Shown piece after piece: positions 43,926 to 53,711 of a stretch of 64,000 bases of DNA. Within the stretch, counting starts at the first letter, position 1. Each line of letters starts with the position of its first letter. Under the pieces are notes generated by a model. That model was not told where the DNA came from, searched no databases, and saw only the letters and a program-made list of their open reading frames with translations. Origin of the DNA: Promethearchaeota archaeon. GTDB lineage: Archaea; Asgardarchaeota; Lokiarchaeia; Sigynarchaeales; SOKP01. Position numbers and translations under genes: made by a program. The stretch spans positions 1 through 64,000 of the forward strand of contig JAUWBH010000001.1 in NCBI GenBank assembly GCA_030605085.1. Reading direction: 5' to 3'.

Positions 43926-44780
43926 TTAATCTAAAGATATTTTCTTTCCTGAAAAATCTCTTTTATTTACTCCAAAATCTTGTATTTTCTTTAGATATTC
44001 TGAACTAAATACAGGTCCATCTTTACAAACTAATAGACCAAGAGGATCTAAAGCACACAGACCACATAGTCCACAGCCACATCTCATAATTCGCTCAAGA
44101 CTAGCTTGTAATTCGATATTTTTTTTTTCACATATTTGCATAATCTTGAACATCATTTTTTCCGGGCCACATGTGTAAGCTATAGCTTGTGCTAATTCCT
44201 CTTGTTTGTATTTCTCTAATATTTTTTCGAATATTTCGGACGCAGTTCCTTCTAAACCATAACTACCATCATCAGTACAAAAGTGAAATTCGGGAGAACC
44301 CTCATTGTATACTTGGAATTCGTCCATATACATCAAGTTAATATCTGTTTTAGCCCCTTCGATAATTGTATATTTAAAATTCCCTTTTTTTAGTACAGCA
44401 GAGAGAGATTTTAACGCAGCCATTCCAATCCCACCTCCAATCAAGAAAATCTTTTTATGATTATTTTCTGGAAGTTTAAAATGATTACCTAAGGGGCCTC
44501 TCACACCTATATAATCTCCAATTTTTAAGTTATGGATGGCATTTGTGCATTCTCCTACGTTTTTAACAGTTATAGCCCAATTTCCATTATCATCGTAAGC
44601 AGATATTGACATAGGAACTTCATCTACTCCGGGTACCCATATCATAAGAAATTGTCCTGGTTTAGGGTGTATATAATTTTCAGAATTACCTTTTTTCGCA
44701 TTAAAAATGATGGTTTTAATCCCCTCGCATTCATTGAGAATTCTATGAATTTTTACAGTTCTTATGACATTCTTAGTCAA
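43926..44780 (-). CDS. pyrK: dihydroorotate dehydrogenase electron-transfer subunit (PyrK)
   Basis: 284 residues: FAD-binding region (FLMIWVPGVDEVPMSIS), NAD domain (FLIGGGIGMAAL), and a C-terminal 2Fe-2S cluster CGCGLCGLCALDPLGLLVC. It channels electrons from PyrDB to NAD. Overlaps pyrD by 8 nt. It is longer than usual at the N-terminus (VIRTVKIHRILNECEGIK). Confidence 0.92.
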   Translation of the reverse strand: MTKNVIRTVKIHRILNECEGIKTIIFNAKKGNSENYIHPKPGQFLMIWVPGVDEVPMSISAYDDNGNWAITVKNVGECTNAIHNLKIGDYIGVRGPLGNHFKLPENNHKKIFLIGGGIGMAALKSLSAVLKKGNFKYTIIEGAKTDINLMYMDEFQVYNEGSPEFHFCTDDGSYGLEGTASEIFEKILEKYKQEELAQAIAYTCGPEKMMFKIMQICEKKNIELQASLERIMRCGCGLCGLCALDPLGLLVCKDGPVFSSEYLKKIQDFGVNKRDFSGKKISLD

Positions 44781-45699
44781 AATCAGGCACCTCTTGAGTT
44801 ATAAATTGATGAGTTAAACCTTTTATTTCGCTTATAGAATTATGTTCGTTATTCTTAAGGTATCTAATTAGTTCTTTATTAATTTCAGTAAAAATTTCGG
44901 TACCGGTATATAATGCAGTACCGATTTGTACCAATGAGGCTCCAGCAAGAAAAAATTCTACTACATCTTGCCAAGAATCTATTCCTCCACAACCTATTAT
45001 AGGGATTTTCAAGATTTTATACAAGTCATAAACTTTCTTCACAGCTATAGGATGTATTGCCTTCCCAGAAAGCCCTCCACTTCCATGAGACAATATAGGT
45101 CTTTTTGTATTCACATCGATTTTCATTGCACTTACGGTATTTATCGCAACAACAGCATCAGCACCTCCTTTTTCTGCAGCAATACCAATTTCTCCAATAT
45201 TTGTCACATTGGGATTCAATTTTATAAAAAGGGGAACAGTTAGTTTTTCTTTCAGAAATTTCACAAATGTATAAGTCAAGTCTTTATCAATTCCAATGGA
45301 AGAGACTTCTGCATGGGGGCAAGAGATATTAATTTCAATTGCATCTGCACCTGCTTTTTCAGCTTTAGCTGCAACATCAAGATAAACTTCTTTGGTATCT
45401 CCAAAAACACTCACGATTAATGGAATATTATACTTCTTAATTTCTTTTATTTCTGGAATGAAATTATCTATGCCCGGATTGCCGAGTCCAACCGCGTTCA
45501 TGAAAGTGCCAGGATAGATTTCAATGATAGACGGGTTTTTGTAGCCTTTTCTTGGTTTTGGGCCTATTGATTTCGTCGTAACGGCACCGGCACCAGCATC
45601 CATTACTCTCTTCATTGAAGAAAAAGAGACTCCTAAAATTCCAGAAGCCAAAATTATTGGAGATTTTAGATTTAAACCAGAAATATTTGTTTCTAGCAT
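44773..45699 (-). CDS. pyrD: dihydroorotate dehydrogenase, catalytic subunit (type 1B)
   Basis: 308-residue FMN-binding TIM barrel for pyrimidine synthesis: LKSPIILASGILGVS, GAGAVTTKSIGPKPRKG, NAVGLGNPG, INISCPHAEV (the Cys that acts as base in type 1 enzymes), and FAGASLVQIGTAL. Type 1B is implied by the neighbouring pyrK. First of three genes. Confidence 0.95.
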   Translation of the reverse strand: MLETNISGLNLKSPIILASGILGVSFSSMKRVMDAGAGAVTTKSIGPKPRKGYKNPSIIEIYPGTFMNAVGLGNPGIDNFIPEIKEIKKYNIPLIVSVFGDTKEVYLDVAAKAEKAGADAIEINISCPHAEVSSIGIDKDLTYTFVKFLKEKLTVPLFIKLNPNVTNIGEIGIAAEKGGADAVVAINTVSAMKIDVNTKRPILSHGSGGLSGKAIHPIAVKKVYDLYKILKIPIIGCGGIDSWQDVVEFFLAGASLVQIGTALYTGTEIFTEINKELIRYLKNNEHNSISEIKGLTHQFITQEVPDFD

Positions 45700-45785
45700 T
45701 TTTTAAAAGAAAATAATGCTTATTATTTTATAATCATTTTTATTAAAGAAATTTTAATCCCGATATAAATAGTTTGATTTGAAAA

Positions 45786-47006
45786 ATGAAGAGTTACATC
45801 GTGGATACTCTGTGTGGAATATTTGCTCTCGATGAAAGTGGTAACATTGTGAGTTTTAGAGACTTTGACGACGATGATCAAAAAATCTTGGATTTTTATG
45901 AAACTCTCGAAAAAGGGTTATTATTAAAAGAATACGAAGATCTTCTTTCAGAATTAAAATTAGCTGGTTTTTCTGAATACGCTTTTGATAATAAAAATAT
46001 AGAATTACTCACTTCAGAAAAGTTAGGATATAAAACTTTCTTGGAGAGCGAATCCTTAGAATTCAAAAATTTTCGATTAAATTTAACGGAACAATTAAAA
46101 AAAATTGGCTTATCTAAATCTCGCAATGATATTTTAGCAAAATATAAAAGAATTAACGAAGAACTAATTAGAAAAAAAGTCAGTCAAATTGGGGGACAAA
46201 GTGATTTAACGATCATTCAAATTATTGAAACATTAGAGATATTAAAGAAATCAATAAATTTATTCTCAATGCGTCTCAGGGAATGGTACGGATTACATTT
46301 TCCCGAATTGACAGATAAGGTTATTTCGGATGATATTCTTTTAGCGAAAATGATTTCAATATTAGGCAATAGAGAAAATTATACTATTAAAAATATAAGA
46401 GATAAATTTAGTTTAAATGAAAATCTTATAGAAAATATATTTATAAGAGCTTCTCAATCAATGGGAGCAGATATCGATCTAACTATGGTGAAAGGTTATA
46501 GTAATCAGATTTTATCTTTAGATTCTTATAGAAAAGACTTAGAGGGTCATTTGGACGATTTAATTGAAAAAACAGCACCTAATTTAAGGGCTCTTGTAGG
46601 TCCGTTGATAGGAGCGAAGTTGATTGCCAAAGCAGGGAGTTTAAAACGATTAGCATTCATGCCAGCGTCTAGAATTCAGTTATTAGGGGCTGAGAGAGCG
46701 CTATATAGGTTTCTTAAAACAGGAGGTAAAGATAAAAGACCTAAACACGGTTTAATATTTCAATGGAATCAAATTAGGAGCAGTAATGTAAATATTAGGG
46801 GTAATATCAGTCGTTTAATTTCTGGAAAAATTGGGATCGCTTCAAAAGTAGATTATTTTGGTGGCGAATTTATAGGAGATGTTTTAACACAAAAAGTAAT
46901 AGAAAAAATAGAAGAAATAAAGAGAAAACATCCTAAGTATCCAAAAAAAATCCAACCAAAAAGAGGAAAACAAAAAAGAAAAAACCAGAAAAAAAGAAAG
47001 AAATAG
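45786..47006 (+). CDS. nop5: C/D box snoRNP protein Nop5 (Nop56/58)
   Basis: 406 residues: an N-terminal domain binding fibrillarin, a coiled coil (residues 130-260), and the Nop domain (RALVGPLIGAKLIAKAGSLKRL, PASRIQLLGAERALYRFL, HGLIFQWNQI). A lysine- and arginine-rich C-terminal tail follows. It is the scaffold of C/D sRNPs guiding 2'-O-methylation. Operon with fibrillarin, directly abutting. Confidence 0.96.
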   Translation: MKSYIVDTLCGIFALDESGNIVSFRDFDDDDQKILDFYETLEKGLLLKEYEDLLSELKLAGFSEYAFDNKNIELLTSEKLGYKTFLESESLEFKNFRLNLTEQLKKIGLSKSRNDILAKYKRINEELIRKKVSQIGGQSDLTIIQIIETLEILKKSINLFSMRLREWYGLHFPELTDKVISDDILLAKMISILGNRENYTIKNIRDKFSLNENLIENIFIRASQSMGADIDLTMVKGYSNQILSLDSYRKDLEGHLDDLIEKTAPNLRALVGPLIGAKLIAKAGSLKRLAFMPASRIQLLGAERALYRFLKTGGKDKRPKHGLIFQWNQIRSSNVNIRGNISRLISGKIGIASKVDYFGGEFIGDVLTQKVIEKIEEIKRKHPKYPKKIQPKRGKQKRKNQKKRKK

Positions 47007-47720
47007 ATGGTAAACCAAAAAATGAGCGAAATAGAGATTAGAAGTCACCCGAAATTCTACGAAGTTTACATTTCAGGATCCCATGATAAACCTAAACTTT
47101 ATTCTAAAAACTTAATACCCGGAAGTAAAATATCTAACGAGAAATTGATCAATTATAAAGGGATTGAATATAGAGAATGGGATCCATATAGGAGTAAGTT
47201 AGCTGCTTTAATATTGGAAAAACCTTTTACAAATTTTCTTTCAAATAAAATGAATTGCTTATATTTAGGAGCAGCCTCTGGGACTACAATCTCACATCTT
47301 TCAGATATTCTTAGGGAAGGAGTGATTTACGGCGTTGAATTTGCAGGACGAATAATAAGACAATTAATTCAAAATATATCCAACAGACCAAACATAATCT
47401 CAATCTTTGGTGACGCTCGGTATCCTGAAAGTTATGCGAACTCAATTTTTACGGATATTGATGTAATTTATCAAGATGTAGCTCAACCAACTCAAGCAGA
47501 AATTGCGATTTCTAACGGAAATTACTATCTAAAAGATGGTGGTCTCATTATCATCGCTATTAAATCTCAATCAATTGATAGCATTGTAAAATCTGAAAAG
47601 ATTTATGAGAGAGAAAAAAATATTTTTGAAAACGCTGGATACGATATAGTTGAAAGCATAAATATAGATAAATATGCTGCTAATCATATTGTTTTAATCG
47701 TTCAAAAAACACTGAAATAA
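47007..47720 (+). CDS. flpA: fibrillarin (rRNA/tRNA 2'-O-methyltransferase)
   Basis: 237 residues with a SAM-dependent methyltransferase core: YLGAASGTTISHLSDIL, YGVEFAGR, FGDARYPESY and IYQDVAQPTQAEI (the K-D-K-E catalytic residues sit around these strands). It begins immediately after nop5 and partners it. Annotated ATG at 47007, with an internal MSEIEIRSH start also possible. Confidence 0.96.
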   Translation: MVNQKMSEIEIRSHPKFYEVYISGSHDKPKLYSKNLIPGSKISNEKLINYKGIEYREWDPYRSKLAALILEKPFTNFLSNKMNCLYLGAASGTTISHLSDILREGVIYGVEFAGRIIRQLIQNISNRPNIISIFGDARYPESYANSIFTDIDVIYQDVAQPTQAEIAISNGNYYLKDGGLIIIAIKSQSIDSIVKSEKIYEREKNIFENAGYDIVESINIDKYAANHIVLIVQKTLK

Positions 47721-47739
47721 ATTACTAGAAGAAAAATAA

Positions 47740-48441
47740 TTATTTTAAGTAATCAGTAATTTTTTTACTTCCTACTTCCTCGTTCAAGATTTTCTTAGTT
47801 GTAATCCATGTTTTACGAGCAAATTTCGGGGCTTTTTTGTTTTTTTTGACCCAATCTCGAAGAAAATCTGTAGTTCTTTTATCAGAGGGATAGCCGGACC
47901 CAATATCTCCAAATCTCTGTTTTAAATCATCAATTAATGAATCTCGTTTGTCTTTTGCAATTATTGATCCTGCTGAGACTATTGGATAAATATCATCTGC
48001 TCTATGTTTAGAAATTATTTTTTTTGTCTTATAATCTAAAAGATTTTTTATTGATTCTCCAAATCTTTCTTCGTTAACATCAGCAGCGTCTAAATAAACA
48101 ATATCAGGCTTTAATTTGTTTACAATTTTTGCCATTTTTAATACTTCAAGTTGATTCATGGTAATCTTATTTTTTACTCTTTCATCAATTTCTTGTGCTG
48201 ATACCACAATAATTTCGTATGAATGACAGTTTTCTTTTATTAAGCTGGCTAATTTCTGCCTCTTTTTCGCAGACAATTTTTTAGAGTCTTTAACTCCAAT
48301 TTCAGATAAATAATTCAATTTAAATTTTGTAAAACAAACGCCACATAAAACCATTGGCCCTAAAACTGGGCCTCTACCCGCCTCATCGATTCCACACAAT
48401 AATTCTATGGAATTATTTTCAATTTTCTTTGAAGATTTCAA
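47740..48441 (-). CDS. rnhB: ribonuclease HII
   Basis: 233 residues with LCGIDEAGRGPVLGPMVLCGV (catalytic D, E), DSKKLSAKKR, VYLDAADVNEERFGES (catalytic D), SKHRADDIYPIVSAGSIIAKD and GSGYPSDKRT. Removes RNA from RNA/DNA hybrids. Convergent with flpA and overlapping the next gene on the same strand by 23 nt. Confidence 0.96.
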   Translation of the reverse strand: MKSSKKIENNSIELLCGIDEAGRGPVLGPMVLCGVCFTKFKLNYLSEIGVKDSKKLSAKKRQKLASLIKENCHSYEIIVVSAQEIDERVKNKITMNQLEVLKMAKIVNKLKPDIVYLDAADVNEERFGESIKNLLDYKTKKIISKHRADDIYPIVSAGSIIAKDKRDSLIDDLKQRFGDIGSGYPSDKRTTDFLRDWVKKNKKAPKFARKTWITTKKILNEEVGSKKITDYLK

Positions 48442-49459
48442 CGAAGTCCTCCTCGTTTTCCATATTTTCTAAATTTTTCGTCTTAACTATAGGGATCTGA
48501 ATTTTTTTAAAAATGTCTGGAATTTTAAAATCATCATTTACTATAAAAAGAGCGTGCTTATGAAACAATTCAGCAAATTTCATAAGATGATTGATGTTTA
48601 TTTTAGTTATTTTATCATTTTCATTTTCATGTGAAACGCCTGAGAAAAGAGGATAAAAATTATCTTCATATTTTTCACTTAGAAGGAAATTCTTGGAAGA
48701 TAGAGATAACTTAAATGGTACTTGTCCTTTTTTATACCAAACTGTAGACATACCGATATGTTTAAAAATATCTTGAAGATTAATTTCGAAATCTGTTAAA
48801 TCTTTTCCTTCAGAATCGTACTCGTGGTCAAATTGGACCTTTATCTGCCACTCAAATAAATTAATATTACGGAATATTGATTTATCTTCAAGTATTTCAA
48901 TTATCTTTTTGGCAATTTTTTGTGAAGGGCGCATGCTTTCGTTTTCGTAAGAACAAATAGTTCTTTTTGTAACTCCAAGTTGTTCGGAGATCTCTTTTCT
49001 GGAAATATTTTTTTGCTCTCTCAATGTTTTCATTAGATTTCCATCCAAAAAAAGAACATTTCCTCCTTTCCTACTAAGAATATAAGGATAAATACCATTA
49101 ACTAATGTATTCTTTAGTGTCCTAAGTGATATAAAAGGTAACCCTTCTCTAATATAAATTGCATTATCTTCTAACTTTTGATATCGATTCTTAATTCCTA
49201 TTAATATTGGCTTAGAATTTAACAATAAGGATAAAGATTTAATACTTTTTATTACATTATCGTTTAAATTGTCGATGTTAGGAAACAATTTAACGAGGAA
49301 AACATCGTTATCTTTTTTAATTAAAGAGTCAAAGCAATATTTACCCTTTTTTGAAGCTGTAGTTTCAAAAACAAATGTTTCGAACTGAGCTTCTTTTAAC
49401 AATAAATCGATTCTTTTTTTAATGTTTTCGATTGTCAATTTCCTAATAGAAAAAAACAA
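48419..49459 (-). CDS. archaeal HTH transcriptional regulator with nuclease-like N-terminus
   Basis: 346 residues. The N-terminus (about 100 residues) resembles a restriction-endonuclease-like fold (FETTASKKGKYCFDSLIKKD, FLVKLFPNID); a helix-turn-helix follows at about residue 155 (LREQKNISRKEISEQLGVTKRTI). This matches a conserved archaeal family often annotated as a putative regulator. The start is TTG 49459 or a second TTG at 49438 after AGGAAA. Its 3' end overlaps rnhB by 23 nt. Confidence 0.75.
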   Translation of the reverse strand: MFFSIRKLTIENIKKRIDLLLKEAQFETFVFETTASKKGKYCFDSLIKKDNDVFLVKLFPNIDNLNDNVIKSIKSLSLLLNSKPILIGIKNRYQKLEDNAIYIREGLPFISLRTLKNTLVNGIYPYILSRKGGNVLFLDGNLMKTLREQKNISRKEISEQLGVTKRTICSYENESMRPSQKIAKKIIEILEDKSIFRNINLFEWQIKVQFDHEYDSEGKDLTDFEINLQDIFKHIGMSTVWYKKGQVPFKLSLSSKNFLLSEKYEDNFYPLFSGVSHENENDKITKININHLMKFAELFHKHALFIVNDDFKIPDIFKKIQIPIVKTKNLENMENEEDFVEIFKEN

Positions 49460-50175
49460 AATATTATTTAAAATTTATTTTTTTTCCCAATTTCAGATAA
49501 CGAAATTTAATATTTTTGTAGAAAGATTTTTTTTAAATTAGATCTTAAGTTTTGCATTTTTTTATAAAAAATACTGAAGATCTTAATTCTATTAATTTAA
49601 TATCTAAACTATTCATATTTTAGAGATAAAAGCGTAAAATTTTGTAAATTTTGAAAATCTTTCTTATATCGAAGCACTAAAATGAGATAAAAAAAAAGTT
49701 GATTATATTATTCAATACTTCATTATCCTTAATATTTGCCCTATTTTAATATCTAAACCTTTCTCAATTCAGAGATACATGCATAAAATTATGAAAAATT
49801 TGAACTTTTTCTTCATATAGGAGCCCAATTTTATAAAAGAAAGATATAAGGAAAAAAGTGAATTAGAACGTTCAATATGTTATTATTTCTGAAAATTCTG
49901 ACGCATTAACATTAAAATCTTTATTTTTTCAAATAACAAGTTATAGCATATTATTTTTAAGCAATACATACTTTTAAAGGAAAGATTTTAACTATTAAGA
50001 AAACTTGGAAAAATCTTGATGTTAAGCTTTAAAATTCCAGTTATCTTTTAAATGTACAATTCCTTACTAAAATTATTAAAATTATTAATAATTACAAATT
50101 ACAAAACTTAAGTTAGATTCATTAATTTAAAAATATAGATAAAACAACGATTTAAATAAATAAAAAGTTGATTAA
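49460..50175. repeat. 716-nt non-coding region with a ~105-nt imperfect duplication, upstream of metK
   Basis: No gene was found. A unit starting TTTAATATCTAAAC at about 49596 recurs at 49745, and both copies continue in parallel: ...AGAGATA..GC.TAAAATT.TG.AAA.TTT..., ending near 49700 and 49850, at a spacing of 149 nt. Several A and T tracts follow. It precedes metK, so it may carry the promoter or an untranslated RNA, but I see no SAM-binding motif. Confidence 0.6.
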
Positions 50176-51405
50176 ATGTTAAAAATTGATAAATCAAACG
50201 CGCTTCCTATCGAAAAAAGCGATTTCCCAGAGCTAGTCGAAAGAAAAGGGGTAGGACACCCCGATTCTGTTTGTGATGCTGCTGCTGATATGTGTTCTAG
50301 AATGCTTTGTCTGTACTATTTTGAACATTTTGGTCGTTATTATCACCATAATGTTGATAAAGCAGCCCTTGTGGGCGGAATCTCTAAACCAGAATTTGGG
50401 GGAGGCATTATCCTTGAGCCAGAATATTTCCTTATAGTAGGGCGAGCAATCAACCAGATTATGAGAGAGAATAAGTTAGAATACATTCCCGTAGCTACTA
50501 TCTGTCTAGATGCGTGCAGACAAACTGTATCGAACATTTTTAGAAATTTGGATTTGGCTAAACATATGCAATTTGATTACGCAGTTAGACCAGGATCTAT
50601 AGATTTAACGGGAGTATTTGAAGAATCAGATGATATTGAGCAAGTTCCTTTAGCGAACGACACTAGTTTTGGTGTTGGATACGCACCATTATCTGATGTC
50701 GAAAAGATTACTCTTGAAGCAGAAAGATTGTTAAATTCGGATGCTTTTAAAGATAAATGCCCAGGTTCCGGAGAGGATCTGAAGGTAATGACAACAAGGA
50801 TAAAAAATGAGGTAGACATTACTCTTTGCTGTGCTATGGTTAGCAAATATATTAACAATAAAGATGAATACATAAATTACACTAATCAAATGAAAGATGC
50901 GGTTTTAGATCTTGCGGCTAAGATAATACCTGAGAAAGAAGTTTCTTGTTCGATAAATGTGGGAGATAATATTGAAAAAGGCATATTATATTTAACAATT
51001 ACCGGTACATCGGCTGAAGCGGGAGATGACGGTGAAGTAGGGAGAGGGAATAGAAGCAACGGTTTGATAATTCCATGTCGCCTTATGAGCTTAGAAGCCG
51101 TATGCGGAAAAAATCCAATTAATCATGTCGGTAAAATCTATAATGTCCTTTCCACAAACATGGCTCGAGAGATCGTAGAAAGAGGGCAAGGGGATATTAT
51201 TGAATGTTATGTAAAATTATTATCCCAAATTGGAAGAGCAATCACTGATCCTTGGGTTAATTCAATAAGTTTGATTACAGCTGATAACATTAACTTTGCA
51301 AGCGTGGAAAGAATAGCTAAAGAAGTTTCTGAAGAAAAGTTAGGTAAAAGAAACATAATCAATTTAAGAGAGCGACTTATTGCGGGTAAAGAACAAGTTT
51401 TTTAA
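50176..51405 (+). CDS. mat: S-adenosylmethionine synthetase (archaeal type)
   Basis: 409 residues of the archaeal MAT family, unrelated in most sequence to bacterial MetK. It contains FPELVERKGVGHPDSVCDAAAD, HHNVDKAALVGG, TSFGVGYAPLSDVE, and GDDGEVGRGNRSNGLI, plus NINFASVERIAKE. Makes SAM for tRNA/rRNA methylation, used by fibrillarin nearby. Start ATG. Intact. Confidence 0.96.
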   Translation: MLKIDKSNALPIEKSDFPELVERKGVGHPDSVCDAAADMCSRMLCLYYFEHFGRYYHHNVDKAALVGGISKPEFGGGIILEPEYFLIVGRAINQIMRENKLEYIPVATICLDACRQTVSNIFRNLDLAKHMQFDYAVRPGSIDLTGVFEESDDIEQVPLANDTSFGVGYAPLSDVEKITLEAERLLNSDAFKDKCPGSGEDLKVMTTRIKNEVDITLCCAMVSKYINNKDEYINYTNQMKDAVLDLAAKIIPEKEVSCSINVGDNIEKGILYLTITGTSAEAGDDGEVGRGNRSNGLIIPCRLMSLEAVCGKNPINHVGKIYNVLSTNMAREIVERGQGDIIECYVKLLSQIGRAITDPWVNSISLITADNINFASVERIAKEVSEEKLGKRNIINLRERLIAGKEQVF

Positions 51406-51508
51406 TCGTTCATTTTTAAAAAGTAAAATTTTTTCTTTTTAATTCTTTTTTTTAATTATATATATGTGAATTTCAAATCTATTAAAATCAAGTTTATGTG
51501 AGAATAAA

Positions 51509-51793
51509 TTGAGCTTAGATAAATGGATAAAACCTGAAAAGAAAAAGAAAGATACTGAGAAAAAACCAGAACTAAAAAAAAAAGAGACTATTAAGAAAAA
51601 GGTTCAACCCAAAACTTTGAGCAATGAAACTTCTTCGATAGAATCGTCTGTAAAATCGTCAACAAAATATCCTAAATATACTCTTATTTGTCCTAAATGT
51701 AAATTCCAGAAAATTTTAAGAAAAAAAGTATTAAATGAGAGAGACAAGATTTGTAGGCATTGTAAAAATACAATGAACATAAAAAAAGTCTGA
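51509..51793 (+). CDS. small lysine-rich protein with C-terminal zinc ribbon
   Basis: 94 residues: 50 lysine-rich residues (KPEKKKKDTEKKPELKKKE) and serine-rich linker, then LICPKCKFQKIL...CRHCKNTM. Start TTG at 51509. The basic tail suggests nucleic-acid binding; no family recognised. Confidence 0.6.
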   Translation: MSLDKWIKPEKKKKDTEKKPELKKKETIKKKVQPKTLSNETSSIESSVKSSTKYPKYTLICPKCKFQKILRKKVLNERDKICRHCKNTMNIKKV

Positions 51794-51836
51794 GAGAATT
51801 GAATATCTTTGAAATTCTAAAAAAAAATGACTATTA

Positions 51837-52808
51837 TTATGCTTGTACTTTTTTTATAATAGTTTTCTTTCTTTCAAAAAGTTCTTTTTGTTTCTCAATT
51901 AACACATTATCATCAAGAATAATTTTATTGAGTTCTTCCTCACACATAGGTTTTAAGTAATTTTTAAACGCATCTTTGTTATGTACTAATGTCTTCAATT
52001 CTCGAAGAAAAAACATTCCTTCTGGAGGTCTTAGTGGGCTATTTATGACACTTTCTCTTTTTATTCTTTCAATTCCTTTTGAAGATTCTCCTGTTGGTGG
52101 TGCTGACATAGTCCTTAACGATAATTTTTTTAATGCAATGTTAACTTCTTTTAACTGGTTTTCTACTTTTTTCAGTCTCTCATAGCCATCTTTTATCATA
52201 AAATTTATTGAATCCTTTTCAAGACTAGTATTTACGATATTTAGATTTTCTTCTATTCCGTAGGGAAATTTAGGAGGAGGTTTTGGAAAATCTTGATCAT
52301 CATATTCTTTGTAATGGATCTTTGGGATTTTCTTTTTAATTTTATTACTTTTAATATTATTTTTATCGTAAATTATTTCCTGTTTGAAGGCTTTACTTAT
52401 ATCTTTCACCGGGTTAAGGCTATAGTTATTGAGATCAATGCCATAATCGTCAGTTAAAGAGATTTCAGACATTTGAAACTTTTTATTAATTGAAATTCTT
52501 TTTTTAGGTCCTGAATGTAAGAAAATAGTTAAACACTCAATATTTATCTCAAGGTCATCCGGATCGCAGGGTTCATCTAATTCAATTGAAAATGCCAGAG
52601 CGTCATAAGAAAAATACAACTCTTTAATTGAGACTAAAAAAGGCATCTCTCCATAATAATTCTCATTTTTAAAAGTTTTAGAGATATTAAATTGGAGATT
52701 TAAGCTTCTTACTGTGTCTGGAAGGTATTCTGATTTTTCTGAGTTATCTTTTTTAAATTCAAAAATTAATTTTTTTTGTTCGTCCCAATTAACTTGATCA
52801 AGTTCCAT
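51837..52808 (-). CDS. hypothetical protein with coiled-coil middle
   Basis: 323 residues. The first 130 look like a beta-rich domain (LVSIKELYFSYDALAFSIELD); the middle is proline-rich (DFPKPPPKFPYG); residues 200-260 form a short coiled coil (GYERLKKVENQLKEVNIALKKL). No family recognised. Convergent with the 51509 gene. Confidence 0.6.
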   Translation of the reverse strand: MELDQVNWDEQKKLIFEFKKDNSEKSEYLPDTVRSLNLQFNISKTFKNENYYGEMPFLVSIKELYFSYDALAFSIELDEPCDPDDLEINIECLTIFLHSGPKKRISINKKFQMSEISLTDDYGIDLNNYSLNPVKDISKAFKQEIIYDKNNIKSNKIKKKIPKIHYKEYDDQDFPKPPPKFPYGIEENLNIVNTSLEKDSINFMIKDGYERLKKVENQLKEVNIALKKLSLRTMSAPPTGESSKGIERIKRESVINSPLRPPEGMFFLRELKTLVHNKDAFKNYLKPMCEEELNKIILDDNVLIEKQKELFERKKTIIKKVQA

Positions 52809-53161
52809 CTTCTATTCTAAAACCTCATTTCTCAAATTTTAAAATCTCCACTAACTCAAGACAGTATAATTCTATTAAATTTTTATGTTATCATCAAGAG
52901 ATTTAAGTTTTTAGTTTTGCTAATATTTGTTAGATTCAAATTTTTTTTTTTTTTTACCATGTAAACTATTAGTCATCTTCCAAATATAAATTGAAGAGAG
53001 TGTCGGTTTTATAATTCTCATATTTCTTTTCTAAAACTTAGAATTCAAGTCTTATTACCTAATTATTTAATTATCCAATAAAAGTAGTAAAATTAAGAAA
53101 TTTGGTTATAATATATTGTAAGAAGTCTAAATGAGGATCATAAATTTTTCCTTAATTTATA
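52809..53161. other. intergenic AT-rich spacer
   Basis: About 350 nt with an uninterrupted run of 17 T at 52940-52956 and no coding potential. Nothing recognisable. Confidence 0.5.
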
Positions 53162-53398
53162 CTAATCTAAATTAGGTTTTCTTGGAAGATTTCTTAGATC
53201 AAATTTTGATTCACAATTAGGACAAGTATCTTTCTTTTTCTTATATTTTAAAATAAGATATATAATAAATCCTATTCCAGTTAGTACAAGAAAACAAAGA
53301 AACTCGTGATATATATCATTGAAACTTTTACGTTGAAGCTCTACTTCACATTCACATGTTTCGCAGTAAACTATTATCTTTTTTCCCATATATATCAT
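53162..53398 (-). CDS. small zinc-binding membrane protein
   Basis: 78 residues: an N-terminal CETCECEVEL pair, one membrane helix (FLCFLVLTGIGFIIYLIL), and a C-terminal CPNCESKFDL. The two cysteine pairs would sit on opposite sides of the membrane segment or fold back together. No family recognised. A small acidic ORF (53430-53549) precedes it. Confidence 0.5.
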   Translation of the reverse strand: MIYMGKKIIVYCETCECEVELQRKSFNDIYHEFLCFLVLTGIGFIIYLILKYKKKKDTCPNCESKFDLRNLPRKPNLD

Positions 53399-53429
53399 TA
53401 ATTCTTATTATATGAAAGATGATAGTAAA

Positions 53430-53549
53430 TCAATCCTCTTTTTTTTTCTTGCCCGTCAATATGTCCCATGTGCTCCCAACACCTAAATTTTTTAATTTTT
53501 CTCGCTCATTTTCAATTTCTTTTTCGTCTACTTCTTCGTCTTCACTCAT
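53430..53549 (-). CDS. short acidic ORF
   Basis: 39 residues: an acidic start (MSEDEEVDEKEIENE), NLGVGSTWDILTGKKKKED. ATG start; immediately upstream of the 53162 gene on the same strand. It is too short for a family call; the biased composition may still reflect a real small protein. Confidence 0.35.
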   Translation of the reverse strand: MSEDEEVDEKEIENEREKLKNLGVGSTWDILTGKKKKED

Positions 53550-53711
53550 ATTAGATACCAATTAAATTAATTGTGTAATAAAAAAAAAAATTTCCTTTAG
53601 TATTTTAAGTATATAAAAATTTATATTTTAAATTTTATATTTAATAAAAAATGAAGATTTTATTAAAATTAAAGATTGATTTTAAAGTAGAACATAAAAA
53701 AGGGAAAATTA

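Noticed and set aside
49460..50175. SAM riboswitch ahead of the SAM synthetase
   Set aside because: No SAM-I/II-like motif could be recognised and the duplication has no evident conserved fold.
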